A stretch of DNA of 64,000 nucleotides from Glaciecola sp947496235 (GCF_050306235.1 NZ_JBLWFH010000001.1:62001-126000); one strand, 5' to 3'; counted from the stretch's first letter, positions 1 through 7,317 are shown. Program-made: numbers and translations. The notes: a model not told the origin generated them from the sequence alone.

Positions 1-343
1 AGAAAAATTGTTTAAAGAATATCTGGATAAAATAAATATGACTGATCAAATTAAGCTCTCAAACGAAACGGTAAATCAATTACCAAACAAATTGAAATCA
101 ACATATACATTATGGGCACAAGGTCATGATTTACGATCGCTCATGTCAAAACGCACTTATTATTATCATCGGAAAGAACTTGAAAGCTACGGCATCAATA
201 TCGATCTTGCGCCATGCTCAGAACATCAAAAAGAAAACAACGTGGTACCGATGATCCGCATCCTTGAAGCAACGCCAGCTAATATTCCTCGATGGGCATT
301 TACTAAAAACTTGATCCATTCATCTGCACAACGTTCCGCATAA
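1..343 (+). CDS. Replication initiator (phage II/X, CRI-like), C-terminal part of an upstream tandem copy; cut by window start
   Basis: The reading frame is open from the first bases and gives the same 111 C-terminal residues as the complete initiator further right. It is truncated only because the window begins here; nothing shows that the gene itself is broken. The identity at DNA level continues past the stop codon to the hybrid dif site. It is the tail of a preceding copy of the same satellite, or of a very close relative. How much of that copy exists upstream cannot be seen. Confidence 0.85.
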   Translation, partial: EKLFKEYLDKINMTDQIKLSNETVNQLPNKLKSTYTLWAQGHDLRSLMSKRTYYYHRKELESYGINIDLAPCSEHQKENNVVPMIRILEATPANIPRWAFTKNLIHSSAQRSA

Positions 344-367
344 CATTAAATGGTTAAAACGTGAGAG

Positions 368-394
368 ACCAGGTACGCGTGAGGCGTGCCTGGT
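368..394 (+). terminator. Hairpin downstream of rep (left copy)
   Basis: Two 11-base arms, ACCAGGTACGC and GCGTGCCTGGT, face each other across a 5-base loop GTGAG. One position is a G-T wobble. It lies 24 bases after the rep stop. No long T-run follows, so it may be a terminator or a structured single-strand origin. The same structure is found after the complete rep. Confidence 0.55.
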
Positions 395-461
395 ATTGAG
401 CGTTTAATTCATTGATTTAATTAACTTAATTACAGCCCACTATTTATCCACCATTTAATTA

Positions 462-489
462 ATTGCGTATAATGTATATTAATTAGTCT
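462..489. other. Hybrid dif/att site between tandem satellite units
   Basis: The XerC arm (462-472, ATTGCGTATAA) and the centre (473-478, TGTATA) are identical to the intact dif further right. The XerD arm (479-489) keeps only about 5 of 11 positions of the canonical TTATGTTAAAT. This is the arrangement expected where an Xer-integrated element supplies its own poor XerD arm, as described for the attP of the Vibrio cholerae TLC satellite. The stop codon of the 72-residue ORF lies inside this arm. Confidence 0.8.
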
Positions 490-701
490 GTATTTGGGGG
501 CAGGTAGTAAGGCGATTTTTTACGTATTTCTACCCCATATTTTTGGGAAAGTTCTTTAGCGTGACGGTAGTAAGTCTCTCGGCTCATTAAAAAATAAGGG
601 TCGAATCCTAGCAACCAAGTGATGTAAGTACCTCGCAATCTGCATGGCATTCTTACTAATAATAATTGTTGCTCAGTATTTAATGTTACGTCTTTTATCA
701 C
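483..701 (-). CDS. 72-residue stand-alone homologue of the initiator C-terminal domain
   Basis: The product resembles the C-terminal domain of the neighbouring replication initiator: over about 35 aligned residues roughly half are identical (pattern P-x2-L-x2-TY-x2-W-x2-G-x-D-x4-LMS-x2-TYY-x-H-x-KEL, then YG-x2-I). It lacks the catalytic N-terminal part, so it cannot nick DNA. It starts with GTG three bases after the stop of the TIR-like gene and is probably co-transcribed with it. Its stop codon lies in the XerD arm of the hybrid dif site. A role as DNA-binding or dimerising modulator of replication is inferred; an inert remnant of an older rep is the main alternative. Confidence 0.7.
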   Translation of the reverse strand: MIKDVTLNTEQQLLLVRMPCRLRGTYITWLLGFDPYFLMSRETYYRHAKELSQKYGVEIRKKSPYYLPPNTD

Positions 702-703
702 AT

Positions 704-1567
704 CTAATAAGGCTCTTGGTATTCTAATTTTTTGTATACAGGAGAGTCATAATCAATGTTTATTATCGTATTATTAGGGGTTAGAAGAAGCAAATAATCT
801 AAATTCAGCTCAGTTACAGTTCCTTTTATCAACTGTCCATTGCTGTCGTAAAACTGTAAATGATCATTTTGTTTAAAGCCGTTCCAGTTACCTTTACGTA
901 AACCATTTAAAGCACTTAGAGTAACTTCTCTATCTTTCCAAGATTGGCGTTCTCTATCGAAACGGCTTAATAATGCACTACCTTTTACAGTTACTGCACT
1001 CTCAATTTTAGTTAATCGACTTGTTATATCATTAATTGCGGAAAGAATAACACTTGAATCGCCTGAAAGTTCCACTTCATTAGATATTTCAGCTGGTTTT
1101 ATAGATAGCATTTTAATCAAGGAATTTACATCCTTACCTTTGTTTTCTACAGTTTCAATTATTGATGAGCTAATTGAAGGTACATCTTTTTTAACCTTAT
1201 CGGCTCTCAAAGATTCATCATAATCATAGGTTCTCATTCCCTGTATATCGAATATCCGATTAGTTTGCTTATCCTTGATTAACACTGTCGGTAAGTTGAA
1301 TGCTTGTCTCACCCCTAATTCATATAGCACATTTGGGTTTTTCCCACTTAAATCACATAAAACCAAATCACTATGATATATTTTATCCATAATATCTATG
1401 ACAATGTAATTTGAAGAAGCTACTTCGTCAGCTCTTACTGGAGTAAACCCAGCCTTGATGCATGCCGGTTTAATTAAGTACTCGTAGACTCTAGTAAAGT
1501 GACCTTCCTCGTAAGGTTCGATATCCGCTATAGGCATAATTACAAAGCACTTTTTTTCATTATCCAT
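704..1567 (-). CDS. TIR / nucleoside deoxyribosyltransferase-like domain protein, possible satellite cargo effector
   Basis: The 287-residue protein begins with a Rossmann-like domain (about residues 6-115): a first strand ending CFVIMP, then a stretch ending SDLVLCDLSG followed at once by NPNVLYELGVRQAF and a strand PTVLI. This D-x-S-G-x-NPNV-x-YE-x-G pattern is shared by nucleoside 2-deoxyribosyltransferase-like and bacterial TIR-like domains, where the Glu is the usual catalytic residue. Residues about 165-225 look helical; the last 60 residues look like a small beta-barrel. It has a good ribosome site (AGGTGA). Such domains often cut nucleotides or NAD in anti-phage systems, so a defence or superinfection-exclusion role is plausible but inferred. 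No partner sensor gene is recognised. Confidence 0.72.
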   Translation of the reverse strand: MDNEKKCFVIMPIADIEPYEEGHFTRVYEYLIKPACIKAGFTPVRADEVASSNYIVIDIMDKIYHSDLVLCDLSGKNPNVLYELGVRQAFNLPTVLIKDKQTNRIFDIQGMRTYDYDESLRADKVKKDVPSISSSIIETVENKGKDVNSLIKMLSIKPAEISNEVELSGDSSVILSAINDITSRLTKIESAVTVKGSALLSRFDRERQSWKDREVTLSALNGLRKGNWNGFKQNDHLQFYDSNGQLIKGTVTELNLDYLLLLTPNNTIINIDYDSPVYKKLEYQEPY

Positions 1568-1590
1568 TTTAAATCACCTTAATAAAAGTA

Positions 1591-1734
1591 ATGCCCGTAG
1601 GGCATGGTAGCGAGGTACGAGCGGTAACCTCTGCGATTAGTAACAAGCAACATCCTTATAATGCGCCAAGTGTTTTTTAAATAACCAATGAATTTGGCTC
1701 GCCTCTTGATTAACCCACAAAAACGAAGTTTTTG
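1591..1734. repeat. Cluster of three small hairpins in the satellite's non-coding segment
   Basis: The 218-base gap between the repressor and the TIR-like gene holds three inverted repeats: ATGCCC/GGGCAT around GTA (1591-1605), GAGGT/ACCTC around a 10-base loop (1612-1631), and CAAAAAC/GTTTTTG around GAA (1718-1734). Clustered hairpins are typical of single-strand origins and packaging signals of filamentous phages. They could also end the repressor transcript, which would be read right to left. No long T-run supports a simple terminator. Confidence 0.5.
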
Positions 1735-1785
1735 TCTTGACTGATAGCGTCATAAATTCTCATGGGTGAGACTTTTACTACCCCG

Positions 1786-2280
1786 TCACAAATTCCCGTC
1801 AGTGGGAATAGGGGCTAAATCTTCCTCGCAAATATGAAGCTCTACATCGAGTTCTTCCCTTATATTTTTGATGGTATCTAAATCTTCAATAAGAGCATCT
1901 TTGGCATACTGCATTCGCATATATTCATATTCACCTTCAGATTTAGTTTCATACAACGATGGCTCTGGCGTGTCATTATCATTGCAATAGCTATGAATAA
2001 TATTCAATATCACAAAGCGCCTAAGTGGCGTTAAATCAGCGATACGCTTTACAGTTCGTTTTATATATTCTGAAGTCTCAACGGCTTCATCCATGATTAA
2101 TTCATCTGTTGTACAGGACAACGCAATAGCTAATCGTTTAATAGTTTCAAGCTTTGGCTCTGATGCTCCACGTTCAATTCTCGATACTTGTGTTAACTCT
2201 ATTCCGGCTTTCTCAGCAAGGTTGCCTTGCGTCATTCCTTTTTTAGTTCTGATTGCTTTCAAATTGCTACTAATTGACAT
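1786..2280 (-). CDS. XRE-family HTH repressor of the satellite
   Basis: The 164-residue protein has a Cro/C1-type helix-turn-helix at residues about 8-60 (RTKKGMTQGNLAEKAGIELTQ, then SRIERG and PKLETIKRLA), followed by an unassigned helical acidic tail. It is divergent from the replication initiator, with about 200 bases between them, the classic position for a phage repressor controlling the rep promoter and its own. By position and fold it corresponds to regulators such as RstR of RS1/CTX or the regulator of TLC, although sequence similarity to these was not tested. It probably heads the leftward transcript that also carries the TIR-like gene. Confidence 0.85.
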   Translation of the reverse strand: MSISSNLKAIRTKKGMTQGNLAEKAGIELTQVSRIERGASEPKLETIKRLAIALSCTTDELIMDEAVETSEYIKRTVKRIADLTPLRRFVILNIIHSYCNDNDTPEPSLYETKSEGEYEYMRMQYAKDALIEDLDTIKNIREELDVELHICEEDLAPIPTDGNL

Positions 2281-2295
2281 TGCACACCCGTATTT

Positions 2296-2385
2296 TTGGC
2301 TTTATATGACTAGCATACACCCATTTTTTAGCCCTACATGTTTACATGTACTTATAAAGCCAATAAGATTGGCTTTAAATGACTA
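2296..2385. promoter_or_regulatory. Operator-like repeats between repressor and rep
   Basis: A 17-base sequence TTGGCTTTATATGACTA (2296-2312) recurs at 2369-2385 with one change (A for T), 73 bases apart. The second copy is also one half of an inverted repeat: AAAGCCAAT (2356-2364) and ATTGGCTTT (2368-2376) around AAG. A partial TACATG/CATGTA dyad lies between them. Position in the divergent intergenic region makes these good candidates for XRE repressor operators. Confidence 0.6.
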
Positions 2386-2479
2386 TTGACAGCTTTTTGG
2401 TGAGCGTTATTTGAACAAAGTCGGGAGTCTAGTAATACCCGACTTTTGTGCCAAATTTGCACTATTTTAGGAACATTCA

Positions 2480-3517
2480 TTGATAGATTGGGCGCGTGTA
2501 CATATCCCTTTTAAACATTCACCTTTAAACGGTGGTGAAGTTGTTTCTATCGATGAGGATGGCGAAGTAGCATGGCGAATACTTAAGCGAAAGCAAGCTA
2601 TCGGTAGCTTTGACAAACGCATTTCATTTAAGAGTATTGGCGGCGACGGGCAGGGTAATGCCACTCATTTATGGATAAGTGGAAACCCTTCTAAATTCTT
2701 GCAAGGTCACAACGTATTTGGCTCGGATGACTTAGTTTCATTGATGTTCGATACATTTAGAGTTATTTGCAATCAATTCAATTTCCAACCGACACTCCAA
2801 GAATACCAAGCGATTAAAAACGGTGATTATGAACTTGGTATAGTTGATATTAATTATTCCTATGAATTACCTAAACGCGCTGACGTTCAAGCGTTTATTC
2901 GAGCCTTAGAATTTAAAGCAAAAACACGTCATGGACGACCATCCATGAAAGGTGGAACTTTATACTTCGGAAAAAATTCAGAACGCTGGGCTATAAAACT
3001 GTATGCTAAAGGAGAAGAATTAAGTACTAAAACAGGCGCTTTACCTGACGCCTTAAAACATCAAGGTATTGAAGATTGGGCTGATAACAAACTACGAATT
3101 GAACTTAGATTATTATCCAAAGAATTGGCGAAATTAGGTATTAAACATGCAGCTACATTGACGCCAGAGCTGACAGAAAAATTGTTTAAAGAATATCTGG
3201 ATAAAATAAATATGACTGATCAAATTAAGCTCTCAAACGAAACGGTAAATCAATTACCAAACAAATTGAAATCAACATATACATTATGGGCACAAGGTCA
3301 TGATTTACGATCGCTCATGTCAAAACGCACTTATTATTATCATCGGAAAGAACTTGAAAGCTACGGCATCAATATCGATCTTGCGCCATGCTCAGAACAT
3401 CAAAAAGAAAACAACGTGGTACCGATGATCCGCATCCTTGAAGCAACGCCAGCTAATATTCCTCGATGGGCATTTACTAAAAACTTGATCCATTCATCTG
3501 CACAACGTTCCGCATAA
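2480..3517 (+). CDS. Phage/plasmid replication initiator, II/X (CRI) family
   Basis: The 345-residue protein starts with the N-terminal pattern of filamentous-phage initiators (IDWARVHIPF, then GGEVVSIDEDGEVAW). It continues through the rolling-circle nickase domain, including the stretch about residues 155-205 with RHGRPSMKGGTLYFG and WAIKLYAKGEE where the family has its conserved region. A separate C-terminal domain (about 235-300) follows. The start is TTG, seven bases after TAGGA; an ATG further in would lose the conserved N-terminus. It should nick the plus origin of the satellite and drive rolling-circle replication. It is the only rightward gene and faces the divergent repressor. Confidence 0.85.
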   Translation: MIDWARVHIPFKHSPLNGGEVVSIDEDGEVAWRILKRKQAIGSFDKRISFKSIGGDGQGNATHLWISGNPSKFLQGHNVFGSDDLVSLMFDTFRVICNQFNFQPTLQEYQAIKNGDYELGIVDINYSYELPKRADVQAFIRALEFKAKTRHGRPSMKGGTLYFGKNSERWAIKLYAKGEELSTKTGALPDALKHQGIEDWADNKLRIELRLLSKELAKLGIKHAATLTPELTEKLFKEYLDKINMTDQIKLSNETVNQLPNKLKSTYTLWAQGHDLRSLMSKRTYYYHRKELESYGINIDLAPCSEHQKENNVVPMIRILEATPANIPRWAFTKNLIHSSAQRSA

Positions 3518-3655
3518 CATTAAATGGTTAAAACGTGAGAGACCAGGTACGCGTGAGGCGTGCCTGGTATTGAGCGTTTAATTCATTGATTTAATTAACT
3601 TAATTACAGCCCACTATTTATCCACCATTTAATTAATTGCGTATAATGTATATTA
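3175..3655. repeat. Right copy of exact 481-bp direct repeat
   Basis: This is the partner of bases 1-481. Divergence begins in the XerD arm: this copy reads on into a canonical arm, the left copy into satellite sequence. That breakpoint is the signature of Xer strand exchange rather than of ordinary homologous duplication. Confidence 0.95.
3542..3568 (+). terminator. Hairpin downstream of rep (right copy)
   Basis: Identical to the hairpin after the left copy: 11-base arms with one wobble pair and a GTGAG loop, 24 bases after the rep stop. Terminator or single-strand origin structure. Confidence 0.55.
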
Positions 3656-3663
3656 TGTTAAAT
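3636..3663. other. dif: dif site (XerC/XerD chromosome dimer resolution site)
   Basis: The XerC arm ATTGCGTATAA matches 8 of 11 bases of E. coli dif, the centre TGTATA matches 6 of 6, and the XerD arm TTATGTTAAAT matches 11 of 11. It is the boundary between the satellite array and the chromosome. The intact XerD arm lets it still serve dimer resolution. Its presence places this region at or near the replication terminus. Confidence 0.93.
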
Positions 3664-4291
3664 TAAATGTTATCCACATGTTATTAGGTTTAGCCTGTTA
3701 ATGATATTTATCAACTAATTAAATGCCCTACTTTTGATGGATTTGGAAAATAAGAATAAGATGCGTAGAAAAATAAAAAGTACTAGGTTTTATTTAATTC
3801 TTACGAAACAGAAAACCCAGACGTTAAGAATTTCTGAAGTTATCGATTGGTAATGTTTGGCTTCTTGGATATGAATATTTCTTTTATCACAAACTATATA
3901 GTTTAAAAGATTTCAGTTGTTGAGATATGAGGCAATATGTCTTTGACTCGCAGCTGTTGAAATTTTTTTTAGTTATAAAAAGTATATAAAATAATTTGGT
4001 ATAAAATTACCCAGTTGAAACCGGGCCGCTTAGATTAATCGGAACGCTTATAATGGCGTGTAATTCGCCTTTGTTGGAAAGTTTTTATACAGAAACACTA
4101 TACAATTATTTAGAGGCCAATTTGTTTAGTCCAGATTAACCTCTTGCAGATGATATAGTTGTTTATCTTTGGTTATCATTAATCAAAATATTTTAAATAT
4201 ATACAATATTTACTATACCCATTAAACTGATTTTAATAATATCTAGTTATGCGTAACAGTCGTAATAGCCTAAAAATAAAGAATCTATAGC
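3664..4291. other. Gene-poor 628-bp stretch right of dif
   Basis: Very AT-rich. I see no RNA gene and no convincing coding region. The longest ATG frame I looked at is a 30-codon ORF at 3761-3853 with a weak ribosome site, which I do not call. No further dif copy or IS end is visible. Promoter elements for the following hydrolase are not clear. Confidence 0.6.
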
Positions 4292-5221
4292 ATGACCATA
4301 ATTTATTTTATTATCTTTCTTTGTATTGTTTGGCTGTTAATAATGTACAGTAATTTTGAAATTTTAGGTAAATATACCTATAAAATCTTTAATGCGTTAG
4401 AAGCTAAAAGTGCGAAATTAACAAGAAAACAAATATCGATAAATGGGCTTCCTATTGATTATTACGATAACGAAAATATAAAAAGCCCAGCATTATTATT
4501 GCTCCATGGTTTTAGTGCTGATAAGAATGCGTGGAACAGAATTGCTAAATATCTTACGAAAGATTATCGTTTGATTGTACCGGATTTATTAGGTCATGGA
4601 GATACCCCCTATTCGCCTTCAACTAATTACTCTGCCTTTACACAAGCAGAGATGTGTCAAACATTGGTCAAAGAATTAAAACTTCAAAATATTTGTGTTA
4701 TCGGGAACTCAATGGGCGGCATGATCGCAATGATCCTGCACGATAAAGCACCCAAAGAGTTTACCAAGGCCGTTTTAATTGACCCTGCGGGCGCTAAAAC
4801 AAAGTTTGCCATCGAATTGGATAGGCTTGGCGCTAATCCTTTTGCTCATAAGGATAAAAGTACAGTCATAAAGTTTTATGGGTTAACAATGGCCAAAATG
4901 CCTTTTATTCCTAAATCAGTGCTTAGTTTTATCGCAAAAAGTCAATATATAGATAAAAATCAGCAGCTTATTCATATGTTTAAAGACTTTTTTAACATCA
5001 ATGAGTTTTTCGAATTACCCTTTTCGAATTCTCCGGATGATGTACTTATTCTGTGGGGAAAAGAAGATAAGATGATGCCATTAGAAAATGCGGATTTCTA
5101 TCAAGAACTCACACATCAAGCGCCATTGATCATATATCCAGGCGTTGGTCACATGCCAATGTTCGAAATTCCTGAAAAAACTGCGAACGATATTAAAAAT
5201 TTCCTCTCTAAGACAAAATAG
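4292..5221 (+). CDS. Membrane-anchored alpha/beta hydrolase (lipase/esterase-like)
   Basis: The 309-residue protein has an N-terminal hydrophobic segment (residues 2-19) acting as signal anchor or uncleaved signal. An alpha/beta hydrolase fold follows: oxyanion-hole HGF near residue 72, nucleophile elbow GNSMGG near 140, acid WGKED near 258 and catalytic His in GVGHMP near 286. All triad parts are present, so it should be active. The set resembles lipase-like hydrolases, but the substrate cannot be told. It stands alone just right of dif, with a weak ribosome site. Confidence 0.82.
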   Translation: MTIIYFIIFLCIVWLLIMYSNFEILGKYTYKIFNALEAKSAKLTRKQISINGLPIDYYDNENIKSPALLLLHGFSADKNAWNRIAKYLTKDYRLIVPDLLGHGDTPYSPSTNYSAFTQAEMCQTLVKELKLQNICVIGNSMGGMIAMILHDKAPKEFTKAVLIDPAGAKTKFAIELDRLGANPFAHKDKSTVIKFYGLTMAKMPFIPKSVLSFIAKSQYIDKNQQLIHMFKDFFNINEFFELPFSNSPDDVLILWGKEDKMMPLENADFYQELTHQAPLIIYPGVGHMPMFEIPEKTANDIKNFLSKTK

Positions 5222-5304
5222 AATACCAGCGTATTAGTTTTAAAACTTTTACGTGCGTTATTGATGTTAATTTGATGTTGAGCAATTGATATAGGAGTGA
5301 AGTT

Positions 5305-5508
5305 ATGACAGGACGTGAATTCATTCGATTTATTAGTAATCATGGGATTCCGTTAAGTTGTATCGCCGATAAACTTAATTGCAAACTCTCTACTTTAAAA
5401 TCGTTAGAAAAAATGGAAAAGATACCGCAATATTATATTAAGCGATTTATACGTGCCTTTGATCATTTATTAAATGATAATGAAATTGCTAGGTTAGCCG
5501 CCGGATAA
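5305..5508 (+). CDS. Small HTH-like protein of unknown function
   Basis: A 67-residue product with a good ribosome site (TAGGAGTGAAG before ATG). Residues about 14-40 (GIPLSCIADKLNCKLSTLKS) resemble a helix-turn-helix, followed by a basic helix. It may bind DNA. It lies in the same direction as the hydrolase and the antiporter with about 80 bases on either side, so it need not belong to either. I do not recognise a named family. Confidence 0.6.
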   Translation: MTGREFIRFISNHGIPLSCIADKLNCKLSTLKSLEKMEKIPQYYIKRFIRAFDHLLNDNEIARLAAG

Positions 5509-5586
5509 GTAAAATTTATTTGCTATATTGGACAACTAAAGGTTTAATTAATAAAACATTTTTAGCCTTTTGAGTCTAAGCGCCTA

Positions 5587-7176
5587 ATGGAATTCGTTCT
5601 CATTTTAATCGCATTTTTGTGCGGTTTTGTATGTAAATATATACACTTACCTCCACTTGTAGGATTTTTGGTGGCTGGCTTTGTATTAAATGCATTAGGT
5701 TATTCTAATACTCCTACAATCGACACCATTGCTGATTTAGGCATAACAGTAATGTTGTTCACTATTGGTCTTAAACTCAATATTAAAGATCTCATAAAGC
5801 GTGAAGTTTGGGTGGGGGCTGTTTTACATACCAGTTTGTGGATAGCGATAATTTCTGGTGTGTTAACTCTGCTTGCCTCTATAGGTCTTCCCTACTTCAC
5901 CGGTTTATCCCTCGCCCAAGTTGCATTAATCGCATTTGCCTTGTCCTTTAGCTCCACCGTCTGTGTGGTTAAAATTTTAGAAGAAAGTGGAGAAAGTCGT
6001 ACAAGACACGGTAAGGTCGCCATCGGTATTTTGATCATGCAAGACATATTTGCGGTTATGTTTCTTGTATTTGCCACCGGTAAGGCGCCATCAATTTATG
6101 CAATAGGCTTGTTAGCCCTTATTCCTCTGGCCCCTCTACTTAAAAAGCTTTTGCAGGAAGCAGGACACGGAGAATTGTTACCTCTTTGTGGTTTTGTAGC
6201 CGCTTTGGGTGGTTATCAGCTATTTGAATTAGTTGGTGTTAAAGGCGATTTAGGCGCCTTGATCATGGGGATTTTACTTGCGAACCATGTAAAATCAGCA
6301 GAGCTAGCCAAATCCTTATTAAGTTTTAAAGATCTGTTCTTAATTTGTTTTTTCTTATCCATTGGGTTAAAAGCCTTACCCACCATAGATATGACGGTAA
6401 TCGCCTTAGGCTTAAGCCTTATTATACCCTTTAAATTTGCACTGTTTTTCTTCTTGTTCGCCGGTCTGCGCTTACGTGCCAGGACGTCTTTTTTGACTGG
6501 TTCTGTACTATCAAACTATAGCGAGTTTGGGCTAATTGTCGCGGCTGTAGCAGTGAATATGCAGATGATGACGGATGCTTGGTTAGTAATAATTGCTATG
6601 GCCGTTTCATTTTCATTTGTGGTAACTAGTGTGTTCTATCGCAAATCTCATGATATTTATCGTAAATCTAAGGATTATCTGCATAGGTATCAACGCACTC
6701 GCCCCTTATCCGAGGATGTTTACCCGTATTTTAATAACGTTGAGGTCATAGTGTTGGGCATGGGGCGTGTTGGTAAAGGAGCATTTCACGCACTATCACA
6801 ACAAATAGGCACTGCTGTTTGTGGCATGGATGCCGATGTCCAAAAAATTAAAGCGCTACAATCTGAAGGTTTAAACGCTATCAATGGTGATGGTGAAAAC
6901 ATCGATTTATGGGAAAACCTGGATTTATCTAACTTAAAGTTAGTTTTACTCGCCCTACCGTCAATTGAAGATTCATCGAATGTCACCAATCAGTTAAGAA
7001 ATGCCGGTTACATGGGTAAAATCGCCGCTATTGCTCGCTATGAAGACGAAATTCAACCCTTGCAAGATAAAGGCGTTGACGAAGTTTTCAACTTCTTCAA
7101 TGATGCAGGTTTAGGTTTTGCAGAAGAAAGTTTAGCCATAATTAATCGTCAAAAGGCTGATCTAGCAACTCAATAA
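5587..7176 (+). CDS. Kef-type cation:proton antiporter (CPA2) with TrkA-N domain
   Basis: The 529-residue protein has about eleven or twelve membrane segments in residues 1-360, including the CPA2 pattern LGITVMLFTIGLKLN and the segment ALSFSSTVCVVKILEE. From about residue 385 an RCK/TrkA-N nucleotide-binding domain begins with VIVLGMGRVGKGA. It should exchange K+ or Na+ for H+ across the inner membrane, gated by a bound nucleotide. It is closest in layout to KefB/YbaL-like proteins but lacks the long C-terminal tail, so I give no symbol. No KefF/KefG-type accessory gene is next to it. Confidence 0.85.
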   Translation: MEFVLILIAFLCGFVCKYIHLPPLVGFLVAGFVLNALGYSNTPTIDTIADLGITVMLFTIGLKLNIKDLIKREVWVGAVLHTSLWIAIISGVLTLLASIGLPYFTGLSLAQVALIAFALSFSSTVCVVKILEESGESRTRHGKVAIGILIMQDIFAVMFLVFATGKAPSIYAIGLLALIPLAPLLKKLLQEAGHGELLPLCGFVAALGGYQLFELVGVKGDLGALIMGILLANHVKSAELAKSLLSFKDLFLICFFLSIGLKALPTIDMTVIALGLSLIIPFKFALFFFLFAGLRLRARTSFLTGSVLSNYSEFGLIVAAVAVNMQMMTDAWLVIIAMAVSFSFVVTSVFYRKSHDIYRKSKDYLHRYQRTRPLSEDVYPYFNNVEVIVLGMGRVGKGAFHALSQQIGTAVCGMDADVQKIKALQSEGLNAINGDGENIDLWENLDLSNLKLVLLALPSIEDSSNVTNQLRNAGYMGKIAAIARYEDEIQPLQDKGVDEVFNFFNDAGLGFAEESLAIINRQKADLATQ

Positions 7177-7317
7177 GCATCTAAATCTAATCACAAATGC
7201 GAACAATTATCCTTATAAATTGCTGAAATATAAAGAATTTTGTATTTTTTTATATCATGTAGTATGCTTACCCTTTAATGATTCCAACTTCCACACATAA
7301 TGGTTTAAGGTAAAAAA

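Larger units (their letters stand above)
1..481. repeat. Left copy of exact 481-bp direct repeat
   Basis: Bases 1-481 match 3175-3655 at a constant offset of 3174 with no difference that I could find by eye. The repeat holds the end of the rep gene, the hairpin after it, and the XerC arm plus centre of a dif-like site. The left edge is set by the window, so the true repeat is probably longer. It ends inside the XerD arm, as expected if the copies were joined by Xer recombination. Confidence 0.95.
473..3646. mobile_element. Complete 3174-bp dif-integrated satellite-like element (IMEX)
   Basis: The unit runs from the centre of the hybrid dif site to the XerC arm of the intact dif. It holds three leftward genes (72-residue Rep-C-like protein, TIR-like protein, XRE repressor) and one rightward gene (replication initiator). 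No integrase, capsid, pIII or Zot-like gene is present. The dif-type ends indicate integration by the host XerC/XerD recombinases, and the missing morphogenesis genes suggest dependence on a helper filamentous phage. Both are inferences from known IMEX/TLC/RS1 elements. An exact partial copy lies directly to the left, so the element is in tandem. Confidence 0.82.

Noticed and set aside
1..343. Left rep copy as a broken pseudogene
   Set aside because: It is short only because the window starts inside it; all visible codons are identical to those of the complete copy.
2093..2389. 98-residue plus-strand ORF opposite the XRE repressor
   Set aside because: It is the reverse reading of the repressor gene and its control region, with no ribosome site or family features.
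2467..2664. 65-residue minus-strand ORF over the start of rep
   Set aside because: It overlaps the conserved N-terminus of rep and has no family features.
3761..3853. 30-residue ORF right of dif
   Set aside because: Weak ribosome site, AT-rich random-looking product, no supporting context.
5149..5343. 64-residue minus-strand ORF after the hydrolase
   Set aside because: It covers the hydrolase end, the gap and the start of the next gene in reverse; no start signal.
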